Source: Clostridium sp. OM02-18AC
Lineage (GTDB): Bacteria > Bacillota > Clostridia > Lachnospirales > Lachnospiraceae
Assembly (NCBI RefSeq): GCF_003481825.1
Contig: NZ_QULW01000014.1
Span: 1 to 64,000, forward strand
DNA: 64,000 bases
Direction of reading: 5' to 3'
Numbering within the stretch: the first letter of the stretch is position 1; each line of letters starts with the position of its first letter. Position numbers and translations under genes: made by a program. Shown in pieces: positions 35,682 through 44,636 of this stretch. The notes under the pieces were generated by a model. It made no database searches and was not told the origin of the DNA. It was given only the letters and a program-made list of their open reading frames with translations.

Positions 35682-37802
35682 ATGGAAACAGAGAATCAGC
35701 AGGCGGGCTACGGCCGCAGCCGCGGAAAGTGGAACAGAAAGAAGCAAAAGGAAAGACTGGCTCAGAAGGAAAGCCGGAAACCGGAGGATTTGTCAAAGCA
35801 GCAGAGCGCTCTGGGAGGGCCGCAAGGACAGAACCCGGAACAAAAAAACAATGGAAAAACCGTTGCCGTTATAGCGGGTACGGCGGTTCTGGCTGTGGTG
35901 ATTGTAGCCGGAGCCGTTTATGCAGTTTTAGGACAAAAATATAAGCGGGTTTATTTTCCAAATACGACGATCAATGGTCTGGATGTCTCCGGTCTTACTC
36001 CGGAGGAAACCAAAGACCGCATCACGGCAGAAACCAGCGGTTATACCCTGACATTACAGGAACGCGGAGAAAAAAACGAGGTCATAAACGGAAGTGATAT
36101 CGGGTTTCATCCGGAATTCGATGGAACCCTGGAGCAGATCTTGGAAGACCAGAGTGTTCTGGCATGGGGATTTCATATCGGAAGATATGTGGATTACACC
36201 ATCGATACCATGGCGGTGTTTGATGAAACAAAGCTTTTTGAAGTGGTATCCGGACTTGCGTGTCTAAGTCCGGAACAGGTTGTTGAGCCGCAAAATGCCT
36301 ACATATCGGATTATATCTCTGGAACCGGATATGAGATCGTACCGGAAGAGGAGGGGGCAAGTCCAGATATGGAGCTGCTCTCATCTGCTGTGCATGAGGC
36401 AATCCTGAATTTCCAGGAAACACTTTCGCTGGAGGATGCGGACGTCTATAAAAAACCGCAGATTACGGCGGAAGATGAGGCATTGAATGCGGAGCTTGCA
36501 GCCTGGAACAAGTATGTGCAGACCAGCATAACGTACCGGTTTGGCAGCAAGAGCGAGATCTTGGACGGGGAAAAGATCCACACCTGGCTCGTGAGCGATG
36601 GACAGGGTGGTGTTTCCCTGGATGAGACAAAGATCGCTGAGTATGTGTCCTGGCTGGCACAGAATTATAATACTGCGTATAAACCGAAAACCTTTCAGAC
36701 TTCTTACGGTCAGAGTGTGACCATAAGCAAGAGTGTATACGGCTGGAAGATCAATCAGAGCGAGGAAACAGCTGCATTAAAGCAGCTCCTTCTTTCCTGT
36801 GAGAGTCAGGAGCGGGAACCAGTTTACAGCCAGACGGCGGCATCCCACGACGGAAACGATTACGGAACAACCTACGCGGAAATCAATCTGACGGCGCAGC
36901 ATATGTTTTTCTATAAGGAAGGAAAGCTGGTCGTACAGTCTGATTTCGTGTCGGGAAATGAATCCCGTGGATGGAGTACCCCGGCGGGCGTATATCCGCT
37001 GACCTATAAGCAGAGAAATGCCACATTAAAAGGGGAAAACTATTCCACTCCGGTATCTTACTGGATGCCGTTCAATGGTGGGATCGGTATGCACGATGCC
37101 TACTGGCGTTCCAGCTTCGGAGGAAAAATCTACAAGACAAACGGCTCCCATGGCTGTATCAACCTGCCTCCGGCAGTGGCCAAGACGGTTTATGAAAATA
37201 TTTCAGCTGGGATGCCGGTGATCTGTTATCACTTAGACGGAACCGGCGATGGAAAGACCAGTACGGCAGCACAGAACGGAACGGAAGGAAGTACCCAGCC
37301 GACTACGGCAGCCCAGACTCCGGCAGAAACGAAGCCGCAGCAGACAGAAGGTGGGCAGGCGGCAGAGACAAAACCACAGTCACAAAGTGGAGGAAATGGT
37401 CAGTCGTCATCGCATGAGAGCAGCACCCAGCCGACGAGCGCTGCACAGACCCAGCCGGGTACGGCATCGCAGCCACAGTCAACATCTGCAGCAGCCCAGC
37501 CGACGACAGCCGCGCAGGCACAGTCGGGAGGAGCCGCGCAGCCGACCACGGCTGCATCGCAGCAGCAGCCGTCAAACAATGCAGCTGGCTCCGGTGGAGC
37601 CCAGGCATATCCGGGGCAGAACGGCGCGTCCCAGAACACTCCATCCGGAAATTCCCAGTCCGGACCTGGGAGCAGTTCTGGTGGAACACAGAGTACGCCG
37701 GGGGCATCGGGAAATACTCCGGCAGGACCTGGAAGCACACCGGGGACTGGTACGGGAGCATCTCCGTCTCCGGCACAGATTCCGGGGCCTGGTGGGCAGT
37801 AA
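35682..37802 (+). CDS. Membrane-anchored L,D-transpeptidase with long low-complexity tail
   Basis: A 706-residue paralogue of the preceding protein. A cytoplasmic basic head is followed by one transmembrane helix (about 60-83), two peptidoglycan-binding-4 regions and a YkuD domain with GIGMHDAYWRSSFG and GSHGCINLPP (catalytic His and Cys). From about residue 520 onward runs a 185-residue tail rich in Gln, Thr, Ser, Ala, Pro and Gly, probably a flexible wall-spanning segment. No strong ribosome site precedes the ATG. The tandem copies probably arose by duplication, with later gain of the tail. Confidence 0.88.
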   Translation: METENQQAGYGRSRGKWNRKKQKERLAQKESRKPEDLSKQQSALGGPQGQNPEQKNNGKTVAVIAGTAVLAVVIVAGAVYAVLGQKYKRVYFPNTTINGLDVSGLTPEETKDRITAETSGYTLTLQERGEKNEVINGSDIGFHPEFDGTLEQILEDQSVLAWGFHIGRYVDYTIDTMAVFDETKLFEVVSGLACLSPEQVVEPQNAYISDYISGTGYEIVPEEEGASPDMELLSSAVHEAILNFQETLSLEDADVYKKPQITAEDEALNAELAAWNKYVQTSITYRFGSKSEILDGEKIHTWLVSDGQGGVSLDETKIAEYVSWLAQNYNTAYKPKTFQTSYGQSVTISKSVYGWKINQSEETAALKQLLLSCESQEREPVYSQTAASHDGNDYGTTYAEINLTAQHMFFYKEGKLVVQSDFVSGNESRGWSTPAGVYPLTYKQRNATLKGENYSTPVSYWMPFNGGIGMHDAYWRSSFGGKIYKTNGSHGCINLPPAVAKTVYENISAGMPVICYHLDGTGDGKTSTAAQNGTEGSTQPTTAAQTPAETKPQQTEGGQAAETKPQSQSGGNGQSSSHESSTQPTSAAQTQPGTASQPQSTSAAAQPTTAAQAQSGGAAQPTTAASQQQPSNNAAGSGGAQAYPGQNGASQNTPSGNSQSGPGSSSGGTQSTPGASGNTPAGPGSTPGTGTGASPSPAQIPGPGGQ

Positions 37803-37909
37803 CGGAAGTTTTATTGTGACGGAATTATCATGGAAAAAGAAAGCAATTGACAAAGCCACAGGCGGGTTGTATGATAAAAAAAGCAAAAAAATCATAAGAT
37901 ACGCAAAAA

Positions 37910-37953
37910 AGAAAGCAAAGAAGCCTTCAAACAAGGGATTTCTTTGCTTTCTT
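37910..37953 (+). terminator. Hairpin between transpeptidase and ABC importer genes
   Basis: AGAAAGCAAAGAA (37910-37922) pairs perfectly with TTCTTTGCTTTCT (37940-37952). It lies 22 bases before the binding-protein start and lacks a long T run, so it may be a terminator or a leader hairpin. Confidence 0.5.
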
Positions 37954-37974
37954 GATGCACGAGGAGGAAACATT

Positions 37975-38895
37975 ATGAAAAAAAGTGCAAAAAAATTAAT
38001 GGCAGCTGCTATGGCAGCCCTGATGGCAGCATCCATGACTGCATGCGGCGGCAGCAAGACCGAGACCACTGCAGCAGCTGAGAGCAAGGCAGATGCAGCA
38101 GAGACCACCGCAGCTGGTGAGACCGAGGCAGCAAAAGACGGCGAGAAAAAAGTATTAAAGGTAGCGATGGAGTGTGCTTACGCACCGTACAACTGGACCC
38201 AGCCGGATGATTCCAACGGTGCCGTTCCGATCGCAGACAGCAACGAGTACGCTTACGGTTACGATGTCATGATGGCAAAGAAGATCTGTGAAGAATTAGG
38301 CTATGATCTTCAGATCGTCCGTCTTGACTGGGATTCCCTGATCCCGGCGATCCAGTCCGGTCAGGTTGACTGTGTGATCGCAGGTCAGTCCATCACTGAG
38401 GAGCGTCTGCAGGCCGTTGACTTCTCCGAGCCGTACTACTATGCAACGATCGTTACCCTGGTAAAACAGGATGGCAAGTACGCAAATGCAACCAGCGTGG
38501 CAGACTTAGCTGGCGCAACCTGTACTTCCCAGCAGAGCACGATCTGGTATCAGAACTGCCTGCCGCAGATCCCGGACGCCAACATCCTGGCTGCAACCGC
38601 AAGTGCACCGGATATGCTCATGTCCTTAAACGCAGACAAGTGTGACCTCGTTGTAACCGACCAGCCGACCGGTAAAGGCGCTTTGGTTGCTTATCCGAAC
38701 TTCAAGATGCTTGAGTTTGGCGGCGGCGACAACGACTTCCAGGTAAGCGATGAGGATATCAACATCGGTATCTCCATGAAGAAGGGCAACACCGAGTTAA
38801 AAGAAGCCATCGACAGCGTCCTCACCAAGATGACCAAAGACGATTTCTCTGCCATGATGGACGAGGCAATTTCCGTTCAGCCGTTAGCTAACTAG
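37975..38895 (+). CDS. Polar amino-acid ABC transporter substrate-binding lipoprotein
   Basis: A 306-residue extracellular solute-binding protein (family 3). The signal peptide ends in the lipobox MTACGG, followed by a Thr/Glu/Ala-rich tether to about 50. The binding domain shows MECAYAPYNWTQ, GYDVMMAKKICEELG and RLDWDSLIPAIQSGQVDCV, typical of binders of amino acids. The specific amino acid is not evident. GAGGAGG precedes the ATG at 37975. Permease and ATPase genes follow. Confidence 0.92.
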   Translation: MKKSAKKLMAAAMAALMAASMTACGGSKTETTAAAESKADAAETTAAGETEAAKDGEKKVLKVAMECAYAPYNWTQPDDSNGAVPIADSNEYAYGYDVMMAKKICEELGYDLQIVRLDWDSLIPAIQSGQVDCVIAGQSITEERLQAVDFSEPYYYATIVTLVKQDGKYANATSVADLAGATCTSQQSTIWYQNCLPQIPDANILAATASAPDMLMSLNADKCDLVVTDQPTGKGALVAYPNFKMLEFGGGDNDFQVSDEDINIGISMKKGNTELKEAIDSVLTKMTKDDFSAMMDEAISVQPLAN

Positions 38896-38962
38896 GATTG
38901 CGCTTCAAATAAAGCGAATCTGGCGAACGAAGTTATATCATTCCTGCAATGATGCAGGGCTG

Positions 38963-38986
38963 CAGACGCGTCATTTGGCGCGTCTG
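38963..38986 (+). other. Intercistronic hairpin after the binding-protein gene
   Basis: CAGACGCG pairs with CGCGTCTG (8 bp). Such stems commonly protect the binding-protein part of an ABC mRNA and lower expression of downstream membrane genes. Confidence 0.55.
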
Positions 38987-39025
38987 TGTAGTTACAGTTA
39001 TTGAATATTCAGAGGAGAAAGTATT

Positions 39026-39817
39026 ATGCCAACAGACTTTTTCGGCCGTGTAATGGTCGTATTCCAGAGATACGGAATGTCTATGCTGCAGGGTGCAGGA
39101 GTCAGCATCCGCATTGCGCTGGTGGGTACCCTGGTGGGCTGCATCATTGGTTTCGCAGTGGGTATTGTGCAGACCATTCCGGTTGAAGCAAAAGACAACC
39201 CGGTAAAAAAGGTAGTTTTGTGGATCATTAAGCTGATCATGAATGCCTACGTGGAATTCTTCCGCGGAACCCCGATGATGGCGCAGGCCATGTTTATCTA
39301 TTATGGTATGCTTCCGCTTTTAGGCTTAAACTTAAGCATGTGGCAGGCAGCCTACTTTATCCTGTCCATCAACACCGGTGCGTACATGGCTGAGACCGTC
39401 CGCGGCGGTATCCTTTCCATTGACCCGGGCCAGACTGAGGGCGCAAAGGCCATCGGCATGACCCATGTACAGACCATGCTGTATGTCATTCTGCCGCAGG
39501 CACTCAGAAACATCATGCCGCAGATCGGCAACAACCTGATCATCAACATCAAGGACAGCTGCGTGCTTTCCGTCATCGGTGTGGCAGAGCTTCTGTACAA
39601 GACGAAATCTGCTGCAGGTGCGCTGTACATGAACTTTGAGACCTACACCATCACCATGATCGTGTACTTTATCATGACCTTTACCTGCTCCCGCATCCTG
39701 CGGTGGCTGGAGAACCGCATGGACGGTTCCGACAACTACGATCTGGCAACCACGGATACCCTGGCACACACCAGCGGCATGTACCGTTATGAAGAGAAAA
39801 AGAAGGAGGAAGACTAA
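39026..39817 (+). CDS. Amino-acid ABC transporter permease
   Basis: A 263-residue His/Glu/Gln/Arg/opine-family permease with about five helices. The cytoplasmic EAA loop is visible as [28 protein letters not shown], and the earlier [11 protein letters not shown] motif is typical. It probably acts as a homodimer. AGAGGAG precedes the ATG. It follows the binding-protein gene by 130 bases and the ATPase gene follows after two bases. Confidence 0.93.
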   Translation: MPTDFFGRVMVVFQRYGMSMLQGAGVSIRIALVGTLVGCIIGFAVGIVQTIPVEAKDNPVKKVVLWIIKLIMNAYVEFFRGTPMMAQAMFIYYGMLPLLGLNLSMWQAAYFILSINTGAYMAETVRGGILSIDPGQTEGAKAIGMTHVQTMLYVILPQALRNIMPQIGNNLIINIKDSCVLSVIGVAELLYKTKSAAGALYMNFETYTITMIVYFIMTFTCSRILRWLENRMDGSDNYDLATTDTLAHTSGMYRYEEKKKEED

Positions 39818-39819
39818 CG

Positions 39820-40563
39820 ATGGCAGAGAATCATGTATTGGAAATTCGTCATTTGAGCAAATCCTTCGGCAAGCATGTAGTCCTGCGTGACATTGACTTT
39901 ACCGTAGACACCGGCGATGTAACCTGTATCATCGGGGCATCCGGTTCCGGTAAATCCACGCTGCTTCGCTGCATCAACATGCTGGAGACTCCGACCACCG
40001 GAGAAATCCTCTATCATGAGAAGGACATCACCGACAAGGGTGTGAATGTTCCGGCATACCGCTCCAAGGTAGGCATGGTCTTCCAGAGCTTTAACCTGTT
40101 TAACAACCTGACCGTTCTGGAAAACTGCATGATCGGTCAGACCAAGGTGTTAAAGCGTTCGAAGGAAGACGCAAAGGCCATGGCCATGAAATACCTGGAA
40201 AAGGTAGGCATGGCACCATACATCAACGCAAAGCCGAAGCAGATTTCCGGCGGACAGAAGCAGCGTGTGGCAATCGCCCGCGCTCTGGCAATGGAGCCGG
40301 AGGTGCTGTTGTTCGATGAACCGACGTCCGCACTCGACCCACAGATGGTAGGCGAGGTACTGGCGGTTATGCGTACCCTCGCAAAGGAAGGTATCACCAT
40401 GATCATCGTAACTCATGAGATGGCCTTCGCACGTGATGTCTCCAACCATGTGGTATTCATGGCGGACGGAGTCATCGAAGAGGAAGGAAAGCCGGCAGAT
40501 ATCTTCGGCAATCCGCAGAAGGCAAAGACACAGGAGTTCTTGAGCCGGTTTATTCAGGGGTAG
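39820..40563 (+). CDS. Amino-acid ABC transporter ATP-binding protein
   Basis: A 247-residue ATPase of the GlnQ type. Walker [11 protein letters not shown]-loop MVFQSFNLF, signature [17 protein letters not shown], Walker [13 protein letters not shown] and switch His in VTHEM are all intact. It energises the importer encoded upstream. The start lies two bases after the permease stop, with AAGGAGG inside the permease end. Confidence 0.95.
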   Translation: MAENHVLEIRHLSKSFGKHVVLRDIDFTVDTGDVTCIIGASGSGKSTLLRCINMLETPTTGEILYHEKDITDKGVNVPAYRSKVGMVFQSFNLFNNLTVLENCMIGQTKVLKRSKEDAKAMAMKYLEKVGMAPYINAKPKQISGGQKQRVAIARALAMEPEVLLFDEPTSALDPQMVGEVLAVMRTLAKEGITMIIVTHEMAFARDVSNHVVFMADGVIEEEGKPADIFGNPQKAKTQEFLSRFIQG

Positions 40564-40586
40564 GAATTTTAGAATAAAACAAGTAA

Positions 40587-40685
40587 GGTCCGGAAAACGG
40601 TCTCTTTCATTTCCTACTTCTTGTCTCTGTCGCAGCAGGTGTGGTTAGCTACTACATATGCAAATGGCTGAATAGAGATAAATAG
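40587..40685 (+). pseudogene. Possible remnant of a small hydrophobic peptide gene
   Basis: An open frame without an ATG reads a hydrophobic stretch and ends VVSYYICKWLNRDK before TAG. It resembles short predicted one-helix peptides seen near terminators in Firmicutes. Missing start and ribosome site suggest decay; it may be chance. Confidence 0.3.
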
Positions 40686-40726
40686 GGTAGCAACAGCATA
40701 AACGGAATAGTTCACCGCGACGAACA

Positions 40727-40764
40727 AGAAAAACCCAGAGGGGTCTAATCCTCTGGGTTTTTCG
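40727..40764. terminator. Bidirectional terminator
   Basis: AAAAACCCAGAGG pairs with CCTCTGGGTTTTT around eight bases. It can end the ABC operon and, less directly, the convergent TauE gene. The rest of the 308-base gap has no other supported feature. Confidence 0.85.
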
Positions 40765-40871
40765 CTTGCCTTATGGAATCTTCTCACTTTCCTTAGCTGT
40801 CTAATATTCTATTTTTCTTAAATTGTCAATATGCAATCAAAATCCTGTGAACAGTAACAAATCATCTGTTT

Positions 40872-41639
40872 TTATAAGAATAACTTCCACAGTGCGATTA
40901 GAACGGATGCCACAGCAACGATCCGCTTTAAGAGCTTCTGATTGATGCGGGCGGCGTTGCGGCTTCCGAAAAAGACACCGATGCCATGTGCAATCAGAAG
41001 GATTGGAAGCAGCATCCACATTTCTTTATTGCCTGCGGCGTGCATCAGGTAACCGGAGGCAGCTACCAGGGCAATGGCGATCGAGTCAAAGAGTGCCACG
41101 CCGACTGCGGTATGCACTGGAAAGCCGATAACAGTTAACAGCGGCATAACCAGAACCGGGCCGCCTGCGCCGGAGGCGGCACAGATTGCGCCGGTCACGA
41201 TGCCAAGCAGCACGTAGAGCAGATTTTTTTTGAGGTCGGCTTTTGCTAAGCGGCGGCTTTTATCACCGGCTGGCGGATCTTTCCGGAGGAGAATGGAGAT
41301 TCCGGAGAAGAGTACGACCAGATACAAGAGCACTTTTATGGTGGATTCCGGGATCAGAAGGTTGATCTTCACCCCAAAGATCGCACCGATCAGACTTCCA
41401 AGGGAAAGCACCAGGGCCGGGCGGATTTCCAGATTCCCTGCGCGGTAAAAGTTTATGGAGCCGATGATGCCAGATACCAGAAACGCAGAAAAGCTCAAAG
41501 CCAGGGCCTCAGAAGAGGGCATGTTTAAAAATCCAGTGTAAAACATGGGAAGCAGGAATCCGGCAATGCCGGTCAGACCCACGCAGGCACCGACAACGAT
41601 GTTTAACAGGATCATCAGAAACAGGGAAGTCATGATCAT
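40872..41639 (-). CDS. TauE/SafE-family anion permease
   Basis: A 255-residue membrane protein with eight helices in two repeats, each starting with a Gly-rich turn (VGACVGLTGIAGF and IVTGAICAASGAGGP). The family exports sulfite, sulfonates or organosulfur anions; the substrate here is unknown. The ATG at 41639 lies seven bases after the stop of a truncated frame on the same strand, with GAAAGG inside it. Confidence 0.87.
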   Translation of the reverse strand: MIMTSLFLMILLNIVVGACVGLTGIAGFLLPMFYTGFLNMPSSEALALSFSAFLVSGIIGSINFYRAGNLEIRPALVLSLGSLIGAIFGVKINLLIPESTIKVLLYLVVLFSGISILLRKDPPAGDKSRRLAKADLKKNLLYVLLGIVTGAICAASGAGGPVLVMPLLTVIGFPVHTAVGVALFDSIAIALVAASGYLMHAAGNKEMWMLLPILLIAHGIGVFFGSRNAARINQKLLKRIVAVASVLIALWKLFL

Positions 41640-41646
41640 AGTGAAA

Positions 41647-41714
41647 TTACCTTTCTTTTAAATATCGCTCTGCGTCATCCAGAATCCGTTCCTCATCCAG
41701 TGTCAGAACCTCGC
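41647..41714 (-). pseudogene. C-terminal fragment of a lost gene upstream of the TauE gene
   Basis: On the minus strand a frame reads NREVLTLDEERILDDAERYL and ends KER-stop just before the TauE start. It is cut by a stop on its upstream side at the junction with the plus-strand gene at 41733. It looks like the tail of an operon partner lost by rearrangement. Confidence 0.35.
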
Positions 41715-41732
41715 GGTTTTACAACAGGGCAG

Positions 41733-42017
41733 ATGAGCAATGACGTAGCAGAGCAGGAAAAACCGATTGGTATGCCAAATCCTTTCACGGATCATGCGAC
41801 GCTGGAAGCGGCAGAGAAAGAAGTTGGATTTTCTATCCAGATTCCGGATCAGATTCAGGGTGTTGCAGCGTCAGTTTTTCGCAATTTATCCCAGGAACTT
41901 CTGGAAGTGATCTATTATGATCAGGGAGAACAGGAAGTGGCGAGAGTCCGCAAAGGAACCGGGACAGAAGATATCAGCGTGGATGAAATGATAGAACTGG
42001 TTTCTGTGGTTGTGTAG
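41733..42017 (+). pseudogene. Truncated DUF4367-like protein
   Basis: A 94-residue product with PNPFTDHATLEAAEKEVGFSI and IPDQIQG, then VRKGTGTEDIS. These match the start of longer Firmicutes proteins of about 140-150 residues, but here the frame ends early after VDEMIELVSVVV. Start is uncertain (GTG at 41700 or ATG at 41733; neither has a good ribosome site). It is probably a broken gene at a rearrangement junction. Confidence 0.5.
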
Positions 42018-42052
42018 TTTATATCTCCCGCATGTAGAAACAGTGACGATGC

Positions 42053-43660
42053 TTATTTCCGTGCCAGCTTCCCAGATACGCTATCCACGATCCAGACAAG
42101 CACAATGAGTCCCAGGAGAATGGCGCCTGCCCGGCTCCAGTTGTATTTGTTCATGGCGAAGATCAGCGGCGCACCGATCCCGCCTGCGCCGACCAGACCC
42201 AGCACAGAGGCTTCCCGGATATTCACATCAAACCGGTAGAGGATCGCGGAAGCAAATACCGGAGCAATCTGCGGAAGAATGGCATGACGGATTGCTGCAA
42301 GCGGTGTGATTCCCATGGCAAGGAGTGCACGGTATGGACCGAGGTCCAGTGCGTCCAGACATTCCGTGAAGCGTTTGGTAAGTAAACCGATGCTGCACAT
42401 GGCCAGAGTCAGGACTCCGGTGAAAGCGCCAGGACCGGATACGCGGATAAAAATCAAACCATAGATCAGAAATGGAATTGATCGGATGGCGATCACCAAA
42501 ACCTGAAAGAATGCGCATACCGGCACGGTTGCAAAGCGCCGTGTGCTGAAAAATGCGAGCGGCGCTGCAATCAGTGTGCCAATCCCGGTTCCGACAATGG
42601 AAATACAGACGGTCTCGATCAAAAGATAGAAGAGACCGTCTTTTTTTGTGGAAAAAAAGAAACTCCAGTCAGGATGAAGGAAACCGGACAGCATATGCTG
42701 CAGACTTCCGGGACTGGTGTGGGAAAAATCCGGTGGGTTCTGGGTGAGCAGACAGCAGACAAACAGCACAACGAGCGCAAGCGAAAACAGGCGGAGCAGG
42801 TGTTTTCGATGCAGCCCGGACGAGGTCTGCAGCAGGAATTCTCTGCGGATCAGGCCGGAGAGCGCGCGGCTTATGGCTTCGATCACACATACAGCGAGAA
42901 ACAGCAGCAGAAGAATGGCTCCGACCTTATGAAATTCCCGCCAGGAAATCTTTTCATTTAAGATCAGACCAATGCCTCCGGCACCTACATAGCCGAGAAT
43001 GGAACTGTGCCGCACGTTGGTTTCCAGAAGATACAGGGCATTGGTTAAGTAAGAAGGGAGAATTTCCGGCAGTACCGTGTGAAAAAATGCCGGAAATGCG
43101 CTGCATCCCATGGAGCGGAGTGCCAGGTAAGCGCTTAAGTTGGTGCTGTCTGCGTCCTCGTAAGTGAGTTTTGTCATAATGGCAAAGGTGTAGAGCGTGA
43201 TCGCAGCGGTTCCGGCAAAGGTCCCGAGTCCAAATAAAAAGGTGGCAATCAGTGCCAGTACAAGTGCCGGGAAAGAACGCAGAACCTGGATCACAAAGCG
43301 GGTGAAACGGCGGAACAATGCCGGGAAACGCAAGGATACAGCACCGGCCGGAGCTGCAAACAGTGCCAGAACGGATCCGAGAATCGTGCCGGTCACAGAC
43401 ATCTGCAGCGTGTAAAAAAGCGGGACAACAATGTTCGGAAGATAGGAAAGGTCCGGACGGATCATATCGGCAGCCAGATCAGCCAAGTGACTCCGGCGTG
43501 CAAAAAAATAAGCCGGATCGCAGCCGGTGAAGGCTGCGGCGGCAAAAAAGACAAAAAGAAAGAGAGACCAGCCCAGAATACGGAAGATGGTTTTTCTTTT
43601 GTAATGAAGATTTAGTGTCATGGGTGCTCTCCTCTGAAACGGTTTGTTCTCATGGTTCAC
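42053..43660 (-). CDS. phnE: Fused phosphonate-type ABC transporter permease (PhnE-PhnE)
   Basis: A 535-residue membrane protein made of two PhnE-like modules: about 20-270 and 290-535. Each has its own EAA-type loop followed by LGYVGAGGIG or LGLVGAGGIG, the PhnE hallmark. Most systems encode one about 270-residue PhnE or two separate ones, so this is a fusion. It forms the channel for the PhnD/PhnC system upstream. Substrates of the family include phosphonates, phosphite and some phosphate esters. Confidence 0.88.
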   Translation of the reverse strand: MNHENKPFQRRAPMTLNLHYKRKTIFRILGWSLFLFVFFAAAAFTGCDPAYFFARRSHLADLAADMIRPDLSYLPNIVVPLFYTLQMSVTGTILGSVLALFAAPAGAVSLRFPALFRRFTRFVIQVLRSFPALVLALIATFLFGLGTFAGTAAITLYTFAIMTKLTYEDADSTNLSAYLALRSMGCSAFPAFFHTVLPEILPSYLTNALYLLETNVRHSSILGYVGAGGIGLILNEKISWREFHKVGAILLLLFLAVCVIEAISRALSGLIRREFLLQTSSGLHRKHLLRLFSLALVVLFVCCLLTQNPPDFSHTSPGSLQHMLSGFLHPDWSFFFSTKKDGLFYLLIETVCISIVGTGIGTLIAAPLAFFSTRRFATVPVCAFFQVLVIAIRSIPFLIYGLIFIRVSGPGAFTGVLTLAMCSIGLLTKRFTECLDALDLGPYRALLAMGITPLAAIRHAILPQIAPVFASAILYRFDVNIREASVLGLVGAGGIGAPLIFAMNKYNWSRAGAILLGLIVLVWIVDSVSGKLARK

Positions 43661-43786
43661 GTGGACGTGTCTGGTAACGGTTCGTTTCCCTTTCTATATA
43701 GTTTGGCTGTATTTTTCAGTGTTGCATACCGGGAAAACGTCGGCAGGAAATTGCTGATTCTTTCATGTCTCGTTTTTACAGGAATG

Positions 43787-44530
43787 TTATTCTTGTTCCT
43801 GATAGATTTGCTGCAGCATCTCTTTGTCCAGCGCATCGGGCCGGCCGTCGAAAGCAACAGTCCCGTCTTTCAGGCCGATGATGCGACCTGAAAACTCCAG
43901 GGAAAATTCCAGGTTGTGGCTGTTCATCAAAACGGTGACACCCTCTGTCTGCTGGATTTCCTTTAAAAGTTCCAGGATCTGTCTGCCGGTGACCGGATCG
44001 AGGGAAGCGGCAGGTTCATCGGCAAGAAGTAGCAGCGGGTGGCGCATCAGCGCACGGGCAATGGCAACCCGCTGTTTCTGTCCGCCGGACAGGTTTTTTA
44101 CAGGTTCTTCTGCTTTTTCTTCAAGACCGACCCGCTTTAAAAGCGAGAGCGCTTCGTTTCGTTGTTCTCTGGAATAAAGTCCGATCACTGCAGAAAGAAG
44201 GTTCATGTCAGGAAGACAGGCGGTAAGGACATTCGCCAGACAGGTGGAGTTTTCTACAAGACAGAAATCCTGATAGATGGTGCCAATGGAGCGCCGGATC
44301 TGCTTTTGCTCCCGCTTAGTTATGGTGGAAACATCGTTTCCGTCGAACAAAAGAGTTCCGGATGTTACCGTATCCATCCCGTTTAAAATGCGGAAAAGCG
44401 TGGTTTTTCCGGCGCCGGAAGCGCCAATGACAGAGACAAATTCACCCTGGAAAACTGTAAAAGTTACATTGTTCAGGGCCGTGGTCCCGTTTGGAAATTG
44501 TTTTTCTAAGTGTTTGAGTGCGATTTCCAT
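43787..44530 (-). CDS. phnC: Phosphonate-type ABC transporter ATP-binding protein
   Basis: A 247-residue ATPase with Walker A GASGAGKTT, signature [16 protein letters not shown], Walker B LLLADEPAASLDP and switch His in NSHN. The sequence start MEIALKHLEKQFPNGTTALNNV is PhnC-like. It lies 107 bases after the binding-protein gene and 126 before the fused permease gene. Confidence 0.9.
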   Translation of the reverse strand: MEIALKHLEKQFPNGTTALNNVTFTVFQGEFVSVIGASGAGKTTLFRILNGMDTVTSGTLLFDGNDVSTITKREQKQIRRSIGTIYQDFCLVENSTCLANVLTACLPDMNLLSAVIGLYSREQRNEALSLLKRVGLEEKAEEPVKNLSGGQKQRVAIARALMRHPLLLLADEPAASLDPVTGRQILELLKEIQQTEGVTVLMNSHNLEFSLEFSGRIIGLKDGTVAFDGRPDALDKEMLQQIYQEQE

Positions 44531-44573
44531 AAAATACCTGCCTGTGGTTTCGTGCGAAATTATTTTGGGGCAA

Positions 44574-44624
44574 ATGCAAAAATCCGCAGGCAGGGCAGCT
44601 GCCTGTGCCGTGCGGACTTTGCAT
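44574..44624 (-). other. Intercistronic hairpin between phnD and phnC
   Basis: ATGCAAAAATCCGCA (44574-44588 on plus) pairs with TGCGGACTTTGCAT (44611-44624), enclosing a second GC-rich stem. It probably stabilises the binding-protein mRNA or attenuates read-through. Confidence 0.55.
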
Positions 44625-44636
44625 ATCGTGAAACAT

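Noticed and set aside
37249..37974. Long N-terminal extension of the amino-acid binding protein frame
   Set aside because: It overlaps the transpeptidase tail in another frame and is Arg/Gln-rich noise; the lipoprotein signal begins at 37975 after GAGGAGG.
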